From JBBIND01 sp037444075 (GTDB lineage Bacteria; Acidobacteriota; Terriglobia; Bryobacterales; Bryobacteraceae), in assembly GCA_037444075.1 (NCBI GenBank), contig JBBIND010000079.1, positions 1-18,867 on the forward strand: a stretch of DNA of 18,867 bases, read 5' to 3'. Made by a program: the position numbers and the translations under genes. Below the pieces are notes generated by a model. It searched no databases and was not told the origin of the DNA. It saw only the letters and a list, made by a program, of their open reading frames with translations. Below, piece by piece: positions 1 through 8,447 of the stretch (position 1 is the first letter of the stretch; every line of letters starts with the position of its first letter).

Positions 1-109
1 CTCCGGGCTTGAGGCGCGCTTCCCGAGAGCAGAGAATAGGGAGGTGCTCGCCGGGCCTGCGGCGCGATCCGCCCCGAGGGCAACGCTGGAAACGCAGGGA
101 GGGAAGTTC

Positions 110-2389
110 ATGACCGCCGTACGCCTCGCTTGTCTGTTCTCCTTGATCGCCGTGGCGGGATTCTCCGCCGAACTGGCCACCTGGAGCGCCGCCGCGCCGG
201 CGAAAGCCGCCGGCCTGCAGGTCCTCAAACAGGGCGCGGATTGGACCCTGGAGTCTTCCGCCGCCGGCCCGGTGGCGGCCATCAAGCCCCTCCACGATTA
301 CTACCGCCGCGCAACCTACACGGCGCAACTGGCGCAGCCTTCGCCGGAGGAAGCCTGGCTGACCATCTCCTACCTCGACAAAGGCTATGGCCTGATCACG
401 ATGAACGCGCGCGCCGGAGGCCAGAGCAGCGGGGGCGTCCGCCAGCAGGATCAATGGGGCATCACCCGGTTGAATACGGGCAAGATCCGCCGGGCGGTGT
501 TCCGGCTTCCGAAAGGCGCCTCCGAGCTGCACATTGCCGGAGTGACGCACCTGTCCGGGCTCGCCGTGACGGAGGGCAAACCGGCCTACGAAGCCGCGCC
601 GCTGGTGGAGCCTATCTTCAAGCCGGACCGTCCGCTCGATTTGGTGATCAACTCCGGCGCGGACGCCAACACGCTGGACGGTCTGGAGAACTCGCTGGCG
701 ACGCTGCGGAACCTGCTGCCGCTGGGCCGCGCGCTGGGATTCAACGGCGTGGAAAGCTACGTGAAGTGGAATTTCGTCGAGCGGGAACGGGGCGTGTTCG
801 ACTGGAGCTTCTATGATGCCGTCGTGGCCGAATGCCAGCGGTACGGCATGCGCTGGTTTCCGCTGCTCATCGTCGGTTCAGCCTACGCGTTGCCGGACTG
901 GTTCTACAACTCGCCCGAGCATTTCCGCTACAAGTGCCTGGAGCATGACCTGGAGACGGACATCCCCACCATCTTTCACGAGGCGCAGGTGAAGTACGTC
1001 CGGCGCTTTCTCCAGGAATTCGGCAAGCATTACGGCTCCAACCCCGCGCTGCAAGGCATCCGGCTGGGACCCACGGCCAACTACGGCGAAGCGCAGTACC
1101 CGGCCACCGGCAACTGGGGCTACAAAAACCAGCCGCTGCACACGCACCTGGGCTATTGGGTGGGCGACGACTACGCCGCGGGCGCGTTCCGCCAGCAGCT
1201 GCGCTCGCGCTACGCCACCATCGCCGAACTCAATCAGGCGTGGGGCGGGGCGCAGTACGCTTCGTTTGACAGCGTCAAGCCGTTCCTGCCGGTCAAGGCG
1301 TTGAATCAGCGCATGCGCATGGACTTTTCCGCCTGGTACATGGACGCCATGACCGAGTGGTGCGGCCGGTGGGCGCGGTGGGCACGCGAGGCCATGCCCA
1401 ACGTTCCCATCTACCAGTCCTCTGGCGGCTGGGGCGCGGTCGAAATCGGCACTGACTATATTGCCCACACCAAGAGCATGGCGGCGCTGGGAGGCGGCAT
1501 CCGCCTGACCAACGAGAACGACAGTTTCGTGAACAACTTCTGCGTCACCCGTCCGGCGGCGTCCGCCGCGCGCTTCTACGGCGCGATGTTCGGCACCGAG
1601 CCGGCGGGATTCGGGAGCCGCCGCGGCGTGATCAACCGCCTGTTCAACATCATCACCAACGACGGGCGGCACCTGTTCTTCTATCACGGCAATCTTTACG
1701 ACAACGATCAGGCGATTGACGGCTGGGTGGCCAACGCGCCGCTGCTGAACCAGCGCGCGCAGCCGGCGGCGGACGTAGCGGTGTTTTATCCCGATACGGC
1801 CAACAAGCTGGATGATTCCATCATGCGCCACCTGCGCGGCTCGACGTTCTTCCAGGCGGCCTACGCGCTGCGCTCGGTGATGGACTACGACTTTGCCGGC
1901 GAGCAGATGATTCTGGACGGCGCGCTAAACCGGTACAAGGTCCTGGTGATTCTGGAAGGCCGGGTGACGGAAAAAGCCGTGCTGGAAAAGATGGATCAAT
2001 GGGTGCGCGCCGGCGGCATCATCATCTTCCCGTGGCGCCCTCTGCAACAGGGGTCGCGCACGCCGCCGCTGGCGACGGTGGAGGACGACGCCTCGATCTT
2101 TGAGCGCTGGCGAAGCGGCGATACCGGCCAGGGCCGCCTGATGCTCTACCAATGGCATCCCGAGTTGAAGTACTACATGGCGTACCTGCGCCAGCAGCTC
2201 CGCGAACTGCCCTCCATCCGGCCCGAAATCCGGCGGGCGCTGGCCATCGACAAGCCCGCGGACACTTACTGGAGCGTCCTGGCGAACGGCAAACTGGTGC
2301 TGCTGAACTACGGCGATGACCCGGCCACCATCCGCCTGCCCGGCGGCAAGACGCTGCGCATGGAACCCTACACCATCGCCATGGAGTAA
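110..2389 (+). CDS. Secreted glycoside hydrolase-like protein (GH42/GH14-like, clan A TIM barrel)
   Basis: Predicted 759-residue exported protein, probably acting on a glycoside outside the cytoplasm. I chose the ATG at 110 because AGGGAGGG lies at 96-103, six bases upstream, and the protein then opens with a signal peptide (MTAVRLACLFSLIAVAGFSA); an in-frame GTG at 44 would bury it. Residues about 30-180 look like a beta-rich accessory domain. Residues about 185-530 resemble the barrel of beta-galactosidase family 42 or beta-amylase family 14: FNGVESYVKWNFVERERGVFDW, then GPTANYGEAQYP with Glu327 as possible acid/base, and FGTEPAGF with Glu497 as possible nucleophile. Residues about 560-670 resemble the Rossmann-like domain that follows the barrel in GH42 enzymes. 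The C-terminus shows no anchor or PEP-CTERM signal. The hydrolase fold call is fairly firm; the family number and substrate are not. No partner gene lies directly beside it, although a TonB-dependent receptor follows after the small DUF433 gene. Confidence 0.7.
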   Translation: MTAVRLACLFSLIAVAGFSAELATWSAAAPAKAAGLQVLKQGADWTLESSAAGPVAAIKPLHDYYRRATYTAQLAQPSPEEAWLTISYLDKGYGLITMNARAGGQSSGGVRQQDQWGITRLNTGKIRRAVFRLPKGASELHIAGVTHLSGLAVTEGKPAYEAAPLVEPIFKPDRPLDLVINSGADANTLDGLENSLATLRNLLPLGRALGFNGVESYVKWNFVERERGVFDWSFYDAVVAECQRYGMRWFPLLIVGSAYALPDWFYNSPEHFRYKCLEHDLETDIPTIFHEAQVKYVRRFLQEFGKHYGSNPALQGIRLGPTANYGEAQYPATGNWGYKNQPLHTHLGYWVGDDYAAGAFRQQLRSRYATIAELNQAWGGAQYASFDSVKPFLPVKALNQRMRMDFSAWYMDAMTEWCGRWARWAREAMPNVPIYQSSGGWGAVEIGTDYIAHTKSMAALGGGIRLTNENDSFVNNFCVTRPAASAARFYGAMFGTEPAGFGSRRGVINRLFNIITNDGRHLFFYHGNLYDNDQAIDGWVANAPLLNQRAQPAADVAVFYPDTANKLDDSIMRHLRGSTFFQAAYALRSVMDYDFAGEQMILDGALNRYKVLVILEGRVTEKAVLEKMDQWVRAGGIIIFPWRPLQQGSRTPPLATVEDDASIFERWRSGDTGQGRLMLYQWHPELKYYMAYLRQQLRELPSIRPEIRRALAIDKPADTYWSVLANGKLVLLNYGDDPATIRLPGGKTLRMEPYTIAME

Positions 2390-2497
2390 GCGCCCGGGCG
2401 CGTTGGCGCTGGAGGCGGAGACCACCCTGGCTGCCGTCCGGAATCAACCCCAATTGGCAAGGAACTCTATGTAGATCCGGATCAGGCCCACTGGAGA

Positions 2498-2779
2498 TTA
2501 GCGCCGGTGTTCGCGAGCGAGCGCGTCATGCTCGCGTTCTTCGGCTTCCAGATCGGCGTCTATCTCGGCCTTGTTGGCGTAGTAGTAGGCAAGTGCGGCA
2601 TGCACTTGCGCCAGCGACAGGTGTCCTAAATTGCTGGCGATCTCTTCCGGCGCCTCGCCCGTGTTGTGCAGGACGACAATCCGGCGAACGGAGACGCTGG
2701 TCCCGGCGATGCACGGCCGGCCGCCGCGAATTCCAGGATGCCGCGAGATTAGGCTGCCTATCTCGGTCACGGTTGCCAT
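2498..2779 (-). CDS. DUF433 domain protein (orphan antitoxin-like)
   Basis: A 93-residue protein with the DUF433 signature near its N-terminus: HPGIRGGRPCIAGTSVSV, matching the family pattern G-x-P-x-I-x-G-T-x-x-x-V, followed by helical segments with EEIASNLGHLSLAQVHAALAYYY. DUF433 proteins are often the antitoxin-like half of a pair with a PIN-like DUF5615 protein encoded just downstream. Here only 108 bases separate the stop from the end of the hydrolase gene on the other strand, so no partner fits and the gene is an orphan. The ATG at 2779 gives the usual family length; a longer frame from 2842 would add 21 residues of unlikely sequence. A TATACT hexamer lies eight bases before this ATG, so the message may be leaderless. 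The charged tail (EAEEREHDALAREHRR) is typical. The family call is solid; DNA binding or toxin neutralisation is only inferred. Confidence 0.8.
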   Translation of the reverse strand: MATVTEIGSLISRHPGIRGGRPCIAGTSVSVRRIVVLHNTGEAPEEIASNLGHLSLAQVHAALAYYYANKAEIDADLEAEEREHDALAREHRR

Positions 2780-2787
2780 CGATCTCA

Positions 2788-2793
2788 AGTATA
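2788..2793 (-). promoter_or_regulatory. Possible -10 element of the DUF433 gene
   Basis: Read on the minus strand this is TATACT, eight bases before the chosen ATG. If it is used, transcription would start within a base or two of the start codon, giving a leaderless message. The -35 position (CTTTTG at a 17-base spacer) matches poorly, so confidence is low. Confidence 0.35.
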
Positions 2794-3142
2794 ACTTGCC
2801 ATGGCGCCAGCAAAAGCTGCGTTGGGCGCTTCCGAGCACCACACCCTATTGAACATGGGCGTGTGTTATTGGGAGCCGGAGGCGCCAAGAGAAAGTGCTG
2901 AAATGTTGAGGTTACTGATCAAGGTAAGCGCGCTCGGATGGTATTCAGGGGCGCCTCATCGAGACCGGCGCCCTGCGCCGCGGCTGCCTATGAGCATCCC
3001 GCTTCCGCCGCTGGAGGCGGGGATGGCGGAGGAACGGCGCCGGACGACGACGCGCCTCCATGCTGTTCCCCGGCGGCTCGTCAGGGCAAGCGGAGGCCAA
3101 CTGGCCGAGTCCTATCCCGAATAAGCGTTCATTCAATTTCCC
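2794..3142. other. Non-coding stretch without a recognisable gene
   Basis: Between the DUF433 gene and the receptor promoter I see no convincing gene. Short open frames exist on both strands, but they are compositionally ordinary GC-rich frames with no family motif, poor ribosome binding sites and low-complexity Arg/Pro/Ala-rich products. No tRNA, insertion-sequence end or clear terminator was recognised. It may be upstream regulatory DNA or the decayed remains of a gene. Confidence 0.5.
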
Positions 3143-3170
3143 TTGACCTGTGCGCCGAAGGGAATATACT
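3143..3170 (+). promoter_or_regulatory. Sigma-70-type promoter of the TonB-dependent receptor
   Basis: TTGACC (3143-3148) and TATACT (3165-3170) are separated by 16 bases, a good match to the housekeeping consensus. Transcription would begin near 3177 and leave a leader of about 84 bases before the ATG at 3261. That leader contains an inverted repeat CCGGA (3180-3184) / TCCGG (3199-3203), which may form a weak hairpin. Confidence 0.6.
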
Positions 3171-3260
3171 TGCCTTGAACCGGAGCTTGATCGGTACTTC
3201 CGGGTAAAGCCCACACAGAGGGACCTGCGGGTATGCCGGCTAAAGTTTGGAGGGGGACAC

Positions 3261-6200
3261 ATGAGAGCAAGTGAACGCAGTATTTGGGTGCCAGTGCGGC
3301 TGTACGCCTGGTTTGTTGCTTTTTTGCTGGTGGCGTTGCTGGCCCAGCCGGCGGCGGCCCAAGTGTTATACGGTTCGATCATCGGAACGGTGGTGGACCA
3401 GTCCGGCGCGGTCGTCCAGAAGGCCACGGTCGCTATCACCAGCCGGGCCACCGGCGTATCGCGGGAGGCCGCCACAGATGAAGCAGGGCGCTATTCCCTG
3501 ATCAACGTCCTGGCGGGCAGCTATGATCTCCGGGTCACCGCGCAGGGCTTCCGTACGGCCACGCAAACCGATGTCGCGGTCACCATCAACACCGTGGCGC
3601 GCGTGGACGTAAGGCTGGAAGTGGGGGCGCTGACCGAACAGGTCACCGTGGCGGCTCAACTGGCCGTGCTTCAGACGGACAAGAGCGACGTGCGGCACGA
3701 AATCACTTCGCGTGCGGTGACCAGCCTGCCTTTGCCGAACTACCGCAACTACCAGAGCCTGCTCGACCTGCTGCCCGGGACCACACCGTCGGAGTTTCAG
3801 AACGCCATTGTGGACACACCCGCGCGCGCTTTGACCACCCGCGTGAACGGCACGCCGCGGAACAACAACAACACCCTCACCGACGGAGCGGTGAACATCT
3901 TCATCTGGCTGCCGCACCATGCGGTCTATGTCCAGCCGGTCGAGAGCATCGACACCGTGAACATCACCACCAACGCCTTCGACGCCGAGCAAGGCATGGC
4001 GGGCGGCGCCGCCATCACGGTGGCCACCAAGTCCGGCACCAACGAGATCCACGGCTCAGGCTTCTGGTTCCACAACAACCAGCGCCTGCTGGCCGCTCCG
4101 TATTACCGGGCCGCAGGGTTCCGCAAACCGAAGGACATTTTCAACCAGTTCGGCGGCACCGTCGGCGGCCCTGTCAAGAAGGACAAGCTGTTCTACTTCC
4201 TGAGCTTCGAGCGGACTCTGTTCCGGCAGGGAGGCTCCGGCAACTGGTCGGTGCCCCCGGCCGAATTCCGTGCGGGGGATTTCAGCCGGTGGCCGGGATG
4301 CACTCAGTGCGGAGCGGCCTTCTCGATCGTCTACGACCCGGCAACCATCGTGGGGACCGACACGAGAACCCGCCAGCCGTTTCCTAATAACCAGATCCCG
4401 CGGGGCCGCATCAGCCCGATCTTCGACGCCATTCAACAGCGGATTCCCCTGCCCAACCAGGCTTCCCCCACCGATTTGGCCAATAACCTTTTTGGCAACT
4501 TCGGGGCCGCCGGCACGCTCAAGTTCAACCGCAACAACTATGACCTCAAGGGCAACTGGAACGTCTCTCAGGGCCTGGTGATCTGGGGCAAGCTGAGCCG
4601 CATGGGTGCTCCCGTGGCCGGCAAACACATTTTTGGCGAGATGGTTGGGCCGAATATCGGCACGGCGGGCGACGGCGACGTCCGCGTCAACATGCCGACC
4701 TTCGGCTTCACCCACACCTTCTCGCCCACCTTCATGATGGATGCCGTGTTCGGCTATACCCGGCATGATCAGGACATCGTGGGGACGGGCCAAGGCAGAA
4801 ACTGGGGCCTGGACGTGTTCAAGATTCCGGGCACCAATGGCGGCCGGCAGTACGCCGGTGACATGCGCTACAGCGGCGTCCCCCAAATCGAGACGGGTTT
4901 CAGCAGCTGGGGCCTGACCGAGACCTGGCTGCCTCTGTTCCGCCGCGAGCGCTCGTACACGGCGCCGGTCAACTTCACGCGGATTCGCGGCTCCCACGAA
5001 ATCCGCTGGGGTTTTGAGCCGCGGCGCCTGGAGATGAACCACTGGCAGCCGGAGACGGCCAACCCGCGCGGCCGCCTCGACTTCGGGAGCGGGCCGACGA
5101 TCGTTCCGGGCCAGTCTGCCCGGGTGCTCAACCAGTACGCCACGGCGCTGCTGGGGCTGGTGACCAGCTACACCAAATCGATTCAGTTTTTCCTGATGGA
5201 AACGCGTGAATGGCAACATGCCTGGTATTTCCGCGACCGCTGGCAGGTCAACCGCAATCTCACCCTGAACCTCGGCCTCCGCTATGAGTACTATCCCCTG
5301 ATGAATCGCGACACCCGGGGCCTGGAGCATTGGGATCCCTACACCAACATCGTTCGCCTGGGCGGTTTGGGGGGCGTTCCCCGCAACGTGGGCATGAGCG
5401 TGAGCAAGAAGCTGTTCGCGCCGCGGGTGGGTTTCGCTTACCGCGTGCGCGACAGTTGGGTGGTCCGCAGCGGCTACGGCATCAGCTTCAACCCGATGCC
5501 GCTCTCACGGCCGCTGCGCGGTCCCTATCCGGCTACGCTGACAGGCGATTGGTCGTCCGGCACCGCCGGGGCGGATTTCCGCGACTCGACCTACGGTTGG
5601 TACAACACTCTGGCGGTGGGCATCCCCGACGTACCCACGCCGGACGTCAGCAAAGGAAGCCTCGAACTGCCGCTCAACCTCACCATGGGGGCGCGCAGCC
5701 CCTGGGGCGGCCGGTTGCACCGGGGCTATATCCAGAGCTGGAACTTCACGGTCGAGCGCAAACTGCCCCTGGACACTCTGGTTTCGGCGGGCTACGTCGC
5801 CACGCGCACCATCCGGCAGTTTCTGCACCGCAACATCAACGTGGTCGGCCCGGGGCTGGGCGCCGATACCAGGAACCTGCCTCTGGCCCGGCTCTACGGG
5901 CGGACTAACGCGGCCAACCTCTGGGACGGTATCGGTTACGGCAGTTACAACTCCCTGCAAGTGACCCTCAATAAGTCGTTCAGCCAAGGCCTGTTTCTGA
6001 AGGGCGCTTATACCTGGGGCCGCTACATGAACATGGCCGAGGACGACGGCACGGACACCTTCGCCCTGTGGCAATGGGAGCCCATGATCCATCGCAACTA
6101 TGCTCCCTCGAGCTTCGACCGGCGGCACAGCCTGGTGATGGGGTGGGTCTACGAGATGCCGTTCGGCCAAGGCAAGCCATACACGCTCAGCGGCGTGGCC

Positions 6201-6716
6201 GACATGCTCCTGGGAGGCTGGAAGATCAACGGCACCTTCACGGCATACACCGGCACGCCGTTTACTGTCACGGGCAGCGGTTCTTCGCTGCTGTGCATCG
6301 GCTGTACGCAGACCGCCGATCAGATCGCGCCGGTCAGGAAGATCGACCAGGGACGCGGGCCGAATATGCCCTACTTGGATCCCCTGTCGTTCCGCGACCC
6401 GCTGTTCACCTTCGATGCCAGGAACCCCGTCTACCGGCCGGGCACGATGGGCCGGAATCCCTTGTACGGGCCGGGTTTCTGGAGGATCAGCCCGGCCATC
6501 TACAAGGAATTCCAGGTGACTGAGCGCGTCAAGGCGGAGTTCCGCGCGGAGGCGAACAACCTGACCAACACGCCGCGGTGGGGGAACCCGGCGAGCGGGG
6601 CTGGTTCGATGCGGCTCAACCCTGACGGGAGCCTCTCGGCGCTGAACAATTTCATGAGCATCACCAGTGCGAGCGCCGAGCGGCAGTTCCGCTTCGGAGC
6701 GCGGCTACAATTCTGA
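3261..6716 (+). CDS. TonB-dependent receptor, Oar-like, with carboxypeptidase regulatory-like domain
   Basis: A 1151-residue outer-membrane protein predicted to import or bind a large ligand. The start is ATG 3261, with GGAGG at 3249-3253; the upstream extension to 3150 lacks an ATG and precedes the signal peptide. The signal sequence ends near AQPAAA/Q (residues 29-34). Residues about 38-120 form a carboxypeptidase-regulatory-like beta-sandwich (GTVVDQSGAVVQKATVAI, then DEAGRYSLINVLAGSYDLRV). Residues about 130-260 are the plug region (LPLPNYRNYQSLLDLLPG; GGAAITVATKSGTNEIHGS). The rest is a barrel rich in aromatic strands, ending FRFGARLQF with a C-terminal Phe typical of outer-membrane proteins. 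This is the large receptor class greatly expanded in Acidobacteriota, often of unknown ligand; the hydrolase upstream suggests a carbohydrate, but that is inference. It has its own promoter and appears monocistronic. Confidence 0.92.
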   Translation: MRASERSIWVPVRLYAWFVAFLLVALLAQPAAAQVLYGSIIGTVVDQSGAVVQKATVAITSRATGVSREAATDEAGRYSLINVLAGSYDLRVTAQGFRTATQTDVAVTINTVARVDVRLEVGALTEQVTVAAQLAVLQTDKSDVRHEITSRAVTSLPLPNYRNYQSLLDLLPGTTPSEFQNAIVDTPARALTTRVNGTPRNNNNTLTDGAVNIFIWLPHHAVYVQPVESIDTVNITTNAFDAEQGMAGGAAITVATKSGTNEIHGSGFWFHNNQRLLAAPYYRAAGFRKPKDIFNQFGGTVGGPVKKDKLFYFLSFERTLFRQGGSGNWSVPPAEFRAGDFSRWPGCTQCGAAFSIVYDPATIVGTDTRTRQPFPNNQIPRGRISPIFDAIQQRIPLPNQASPTDLANNLFGNFGAAGTLKFNRNNYDLKGNWNVSQGLVIWGKLSRMGAPVAGKHIFGEMVGPNIGTAGDGDVRVNMPTFGFTHTFSPTFMMDAVFGYTRHDQDIVGTGQGRNWGLDVFKIPGTNGGRQYAGDMRYSGVPQIETGFSSWGLTETWLPLFRRERSYTAPVNFTRIRGSHEIRWGFEPRRLEMNHWQPETANPRGRLDFGSGPTIVPGQSARVLNQYATALLGLVTSYTKSIQFFLMETREWQHAWYFRDRWQVNRNLTLNLGLRYEYYPLMNRDTRGLEHWDPYTNIVRLGGLGGVPRNVGMSVSKKLFAPRVGFAYRVRDSWVVRSGYGISFNPMPLSRPLRGPYPATLTGDWSSGTAGADFRDSTYGWYNTLAVGIPDVPTPDVSKGSLELPLNLTMGARSPWGGRLHRGYIQSWNFTVERKLPLDTLVSAGYVATRTIRQFLHRNINVVGPGLGADTRNLPLARLYGRTNAANLWDGIGYGSYNSLQVTLNKSFSQGLFLKGAYTWGRYMNMAEDDGTDTFALWQWEPMIHRNYAPSSFDRRHSLVMGWVYEMPFGQGKPYTLSGVADMLLGGWKINGTFTAYTGTPFTVTGSGSSLLCIGCTQTADQIAPVRKIDQGRGPNMPYLDPLSFRDPLFTFDARNPVYRPGTMGRNPLYGPGFWRISPAIYKEFQVTERVKAEFRAEANNLTNTPRWGNPASGAGSMRLNPDGSLSALNNFMSITSASAERQFRFGARLQF

Positions 6717-6822
6717 GTTCTTCCGCGGAGTTGAATCGAGGCGGAGGCGGCCTGTCCGGGCGGGATGGAGCGTCCGGCGCGCGGATCGTGCGCAGGGCCG
6801 TGGTTCGTTGGGCCGCTGGAAC

Positions 6823-7512
6823 TCAGGAAGGCAGCAAGCGGGAAAGCGGGCCGAACAGGTGGCGGACAAAGTCGATGGCGGCTTCTTCCGCGGCGCCCTC
6901 TTCGGCATCGGGATTCAGGTAGACGGTCACGCGCACCAGGGCCGTATTGCTGCGGCGGTGCCACATGGCATCCCAAACCTGGAACAGCTTGGCCTCGTAT
7001 TCGCTGGCAATCACGCGGTGGTGGGCCTGATACCAATAAAGCACCAGGCTCTTGATCTCGCCTTTGCCCACGATGTAGCGGTTCACGACGAGGGGAGCGG
7101 AGCGGCCCGGGATCTCCAGGGAGAGCTCCCCGGAGGCTTCCATGGTCCAGCCGGAGCCGGGCAGGCAGTTCTTGGGCGAGTGCGGCGAGACGCCTGTGCG
7201 CTGCGATTGGAAGTAAGCCACAAACAGGTTGGCCAATTGCCCGCCGGCCGGGGTGCGGCGGCCGTAGTCGCGGACCAGCGTGGCATCGGCGCGCAACACT
7301 TCCTGCACCGGCGGATCCACTTCCTGTTCGCGCTTGATTTCCCAGGAGCCGAGCGTGCGGGGCAACGCCGTCAGCGGTCCGGCCAGAGGAACGTCGACGC
7401 CCAGAGAAACGTTCTGCACCAACAGCGTCTGCACCAGCAGCAGGACGGTGAGCGTCAGCGGGGCGCGCTTCAGCAGAGACCGCCAGCGGGAAGGACGTTT
7501 ATGTTCGTTCAC
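6823..7512 (-). CDS. epsI: EpsI domain protein of the exosortase system
   Basis: A 229-residue protein with one N-terminal membrane segment (residues about 17-37) followed by a periplasmic EpsI domain. The signature HSPKNCLPGSGW (residues 111-122) carries the conserved His and Cys of the family, and the domain ends with DAMWHRRSNTALVRVTVYL, another conserved block. EpsI proteins accompany exosortases in exopolysaccharide loci, either as separate genes or fused to the exosortase C-terminus; their exact chemistry is not settled. The start codon is GTG at 7512, inside the last 14 bases of the exosortase gene, so translation is probably coupled; no good Shine-Dalgarno sequence is visible. It converges with the receptor gene across 106 bases in which I see no clear hairpin terminator. 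Confidence 0.9.
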   Translation of the reverse strand: MNEHKRPSRWRSLLKRAPLTLTVLLLVQTLLVQNVSLGVDVPLAGPLTALPRTLGSWEIKREQEVDPPVQEVLRADATLVRDYGRRTPAGGQLANLFVAYFQSQRTGVSPHSPKNCLPGSGWTMEASGELSLEIPGRSAPLVVNRYIVGKGEIKSLVLYWYQAHHRVIASEYEAKLFQVWDAMWHRRSNTALVRVTVYLNPDAEEGAAEEAAIDFVRHLFGPLSRLLPS

Positions 7513-8374
7513 GGCGGAACCTGTAGAGCCAATTGATCAGGCGATGGGTGAGCACCAGGCACACCAGCGCCGTGGCGAAAATGATCCACCCTTCGACGGT
7601 ATGGAAAAAGCCCGCGGCCAAGGCCGGGTCATACTCGCCCACCACGCCGGTAGCCATGACACGGAAGGCGTTCGTCGCCACGGCAATCGGCAGGGTGAAC
7701 GCAAACAGCACCCAGCGCATCCAGGGCTTTTCGTCAAAAAAGTGAGCGTACACCAGCGCCAGAAAAGATAGCGTCAGCATGGAGCGGATGCCGCTGCACG
7801 CCTCCACCACCGACAGGCGCTGGCTGGCCAGTTCCAGGATGTTGCCCTCCCTCAAAACCGGGATGCCCACCAGGTTGAGGCCGATTTCCGCCACCCGGCT
7901 GGCGAACAATTGCAGGGGAAAGGTCACCTGGTTGTAAATCAGGGCGGGGATGGGAACCATGAACACCAGCAGCACGAGCGGGAAACTCAACGCCCGCAAC
8001 ATCTGCCAGCCGCACAGGAACAGGATGCAGCCCACCAGGGAGATGATGAAAGCGGTGCGCATCAGGAACAGCTCGGTGGCCAGCAACGCCAGGTAACATT
8101 GCAGGGCGCCCCAGCCCACCACGGCCAACCCCCACCAGTTCACCGTTACCGGAGTTTGCAGGATCGCTTCGCGCCGCTGCCAGGCTACATAAGCCGCGAC
8201 CAGAGGCACGAAGAAGCCATGCCCCATGTCGTCATCGTTCATCCACTGGTCCACCAGCTTGACCAGGATGGGGGCGTAACACACCACCAGCAGGCCCGCG
8301 AACCAAAGCAGGCCCGGCCAGGGGAGGGTGCTGGATCTATGAAGGTTGGTTTCAGGCCCAGAAGTGGTCGCCAT
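7499..8374 (-). CDS. Exosortase (EpsH/XrtA-like membrane cysteine transpeptidase)
   Basis: A 291-residue polytopic inner-membrane protein with about eight hydrophobic segments. Exosortases recognise a C-terminal PEP-CTERM-like signal on exported proteins, cleave it and are thought to transfer the protein to a surface acceptor. The catalytic triad of the family is visible: Cys193 in VVEACSGIRSM, Arg238 in NAFRVMATG and His258 in FFHTVEGW. The preceding stretch (MVPIPALIYNQVTFPLQ, then GIPVLREGN) is also characteristic. I chose ATG 8374, giving MATTSGPETNLHRSS; an upstream frame to 8473 would overlap the divergent dehydrogenase start and adds an unlikely hydrophobic leader. A short GGA lies six to eight bases upstream. 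It is co-transcribed with the EpsI gene. The exact exosortase subtype cannot be assigned by eye, and no substrate with a PEP-CTERM tail is encoded in the window. Confidence 0.93.
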   Translation of the reverse strand: MATTSGPETNLHRSSTLPWPGLLWFAGLLVVCYAPILVKLVDQWMNDDDMGHGFFVPLVAAYVAWQRREAILQTPVTVNWWGLAVVGWGALQCYLALLATELFLMRTAFIISLVGCILFLCGWQMLRALSFPLVLLVFMVPIPALIYNQVTFPLQLFASRVAEIGLNLVGIPVLREGNILELASQRLSVVEACSGIRSMLTLSFLALVYAHFFDEKPWMRWVLFAFTLPIAVATNAFRVMATGVVGEYDPALAAGFFHTVEGWIIFATALVCLVLTHRLINWLYRFRRERT

Positions 8375-8389
8375 AAGTTCCGGCAAGTC

Positions 8390-8395
8390 TATATA
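8390..8395. promoter_or_regulatory. TATATA box in the divergent exosortase/dehydrogenase promoter region
   Basis: The 73 bases between the two divergent starts contain one AT-rich site, the self-complementary TATATA, set in CTATATACAG. It could act as a -10 hexamer in either direction, but neither direction shows a good -35 match, so the assignment rests on position and composition only. Confidence 0.3.
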
Positions 8396-8447
8396 CAGTA
8401 GCACCGATTGCCCTTCCGGCGCTCTGCCCGCATGCCATACTAACAAC

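Noticed and set aside
2390..2401. Perfect 12-base palindrome GCGCCCGGGCGC just after the hydrolase stop
   Set aside because: It has no loop and no following T-run, so it does not qualify as an intrinsic terminator; palindromes of this kind are common at such GC content.
2801..3124. 107-codon plus-strand frame between the DUF433 gene and the receptor
   Set aside because: It has no plausible ribosome binding site, no motif and low-complexity composition, and it overlaps equally open frames on the other strand.
4056..5330. 424-codon open frame antisense to the TonB-dependent receptor
   Set aside because: High GC content gives long antisense frames; the product has no family motifs and the sense strand clearly encodes the receptor.
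6717..6822. Possible bidirectional terminator between the receptor and EpsI genes
   Set aside because: I found no stable hairpin with a T-run on either side in these 106 bases.
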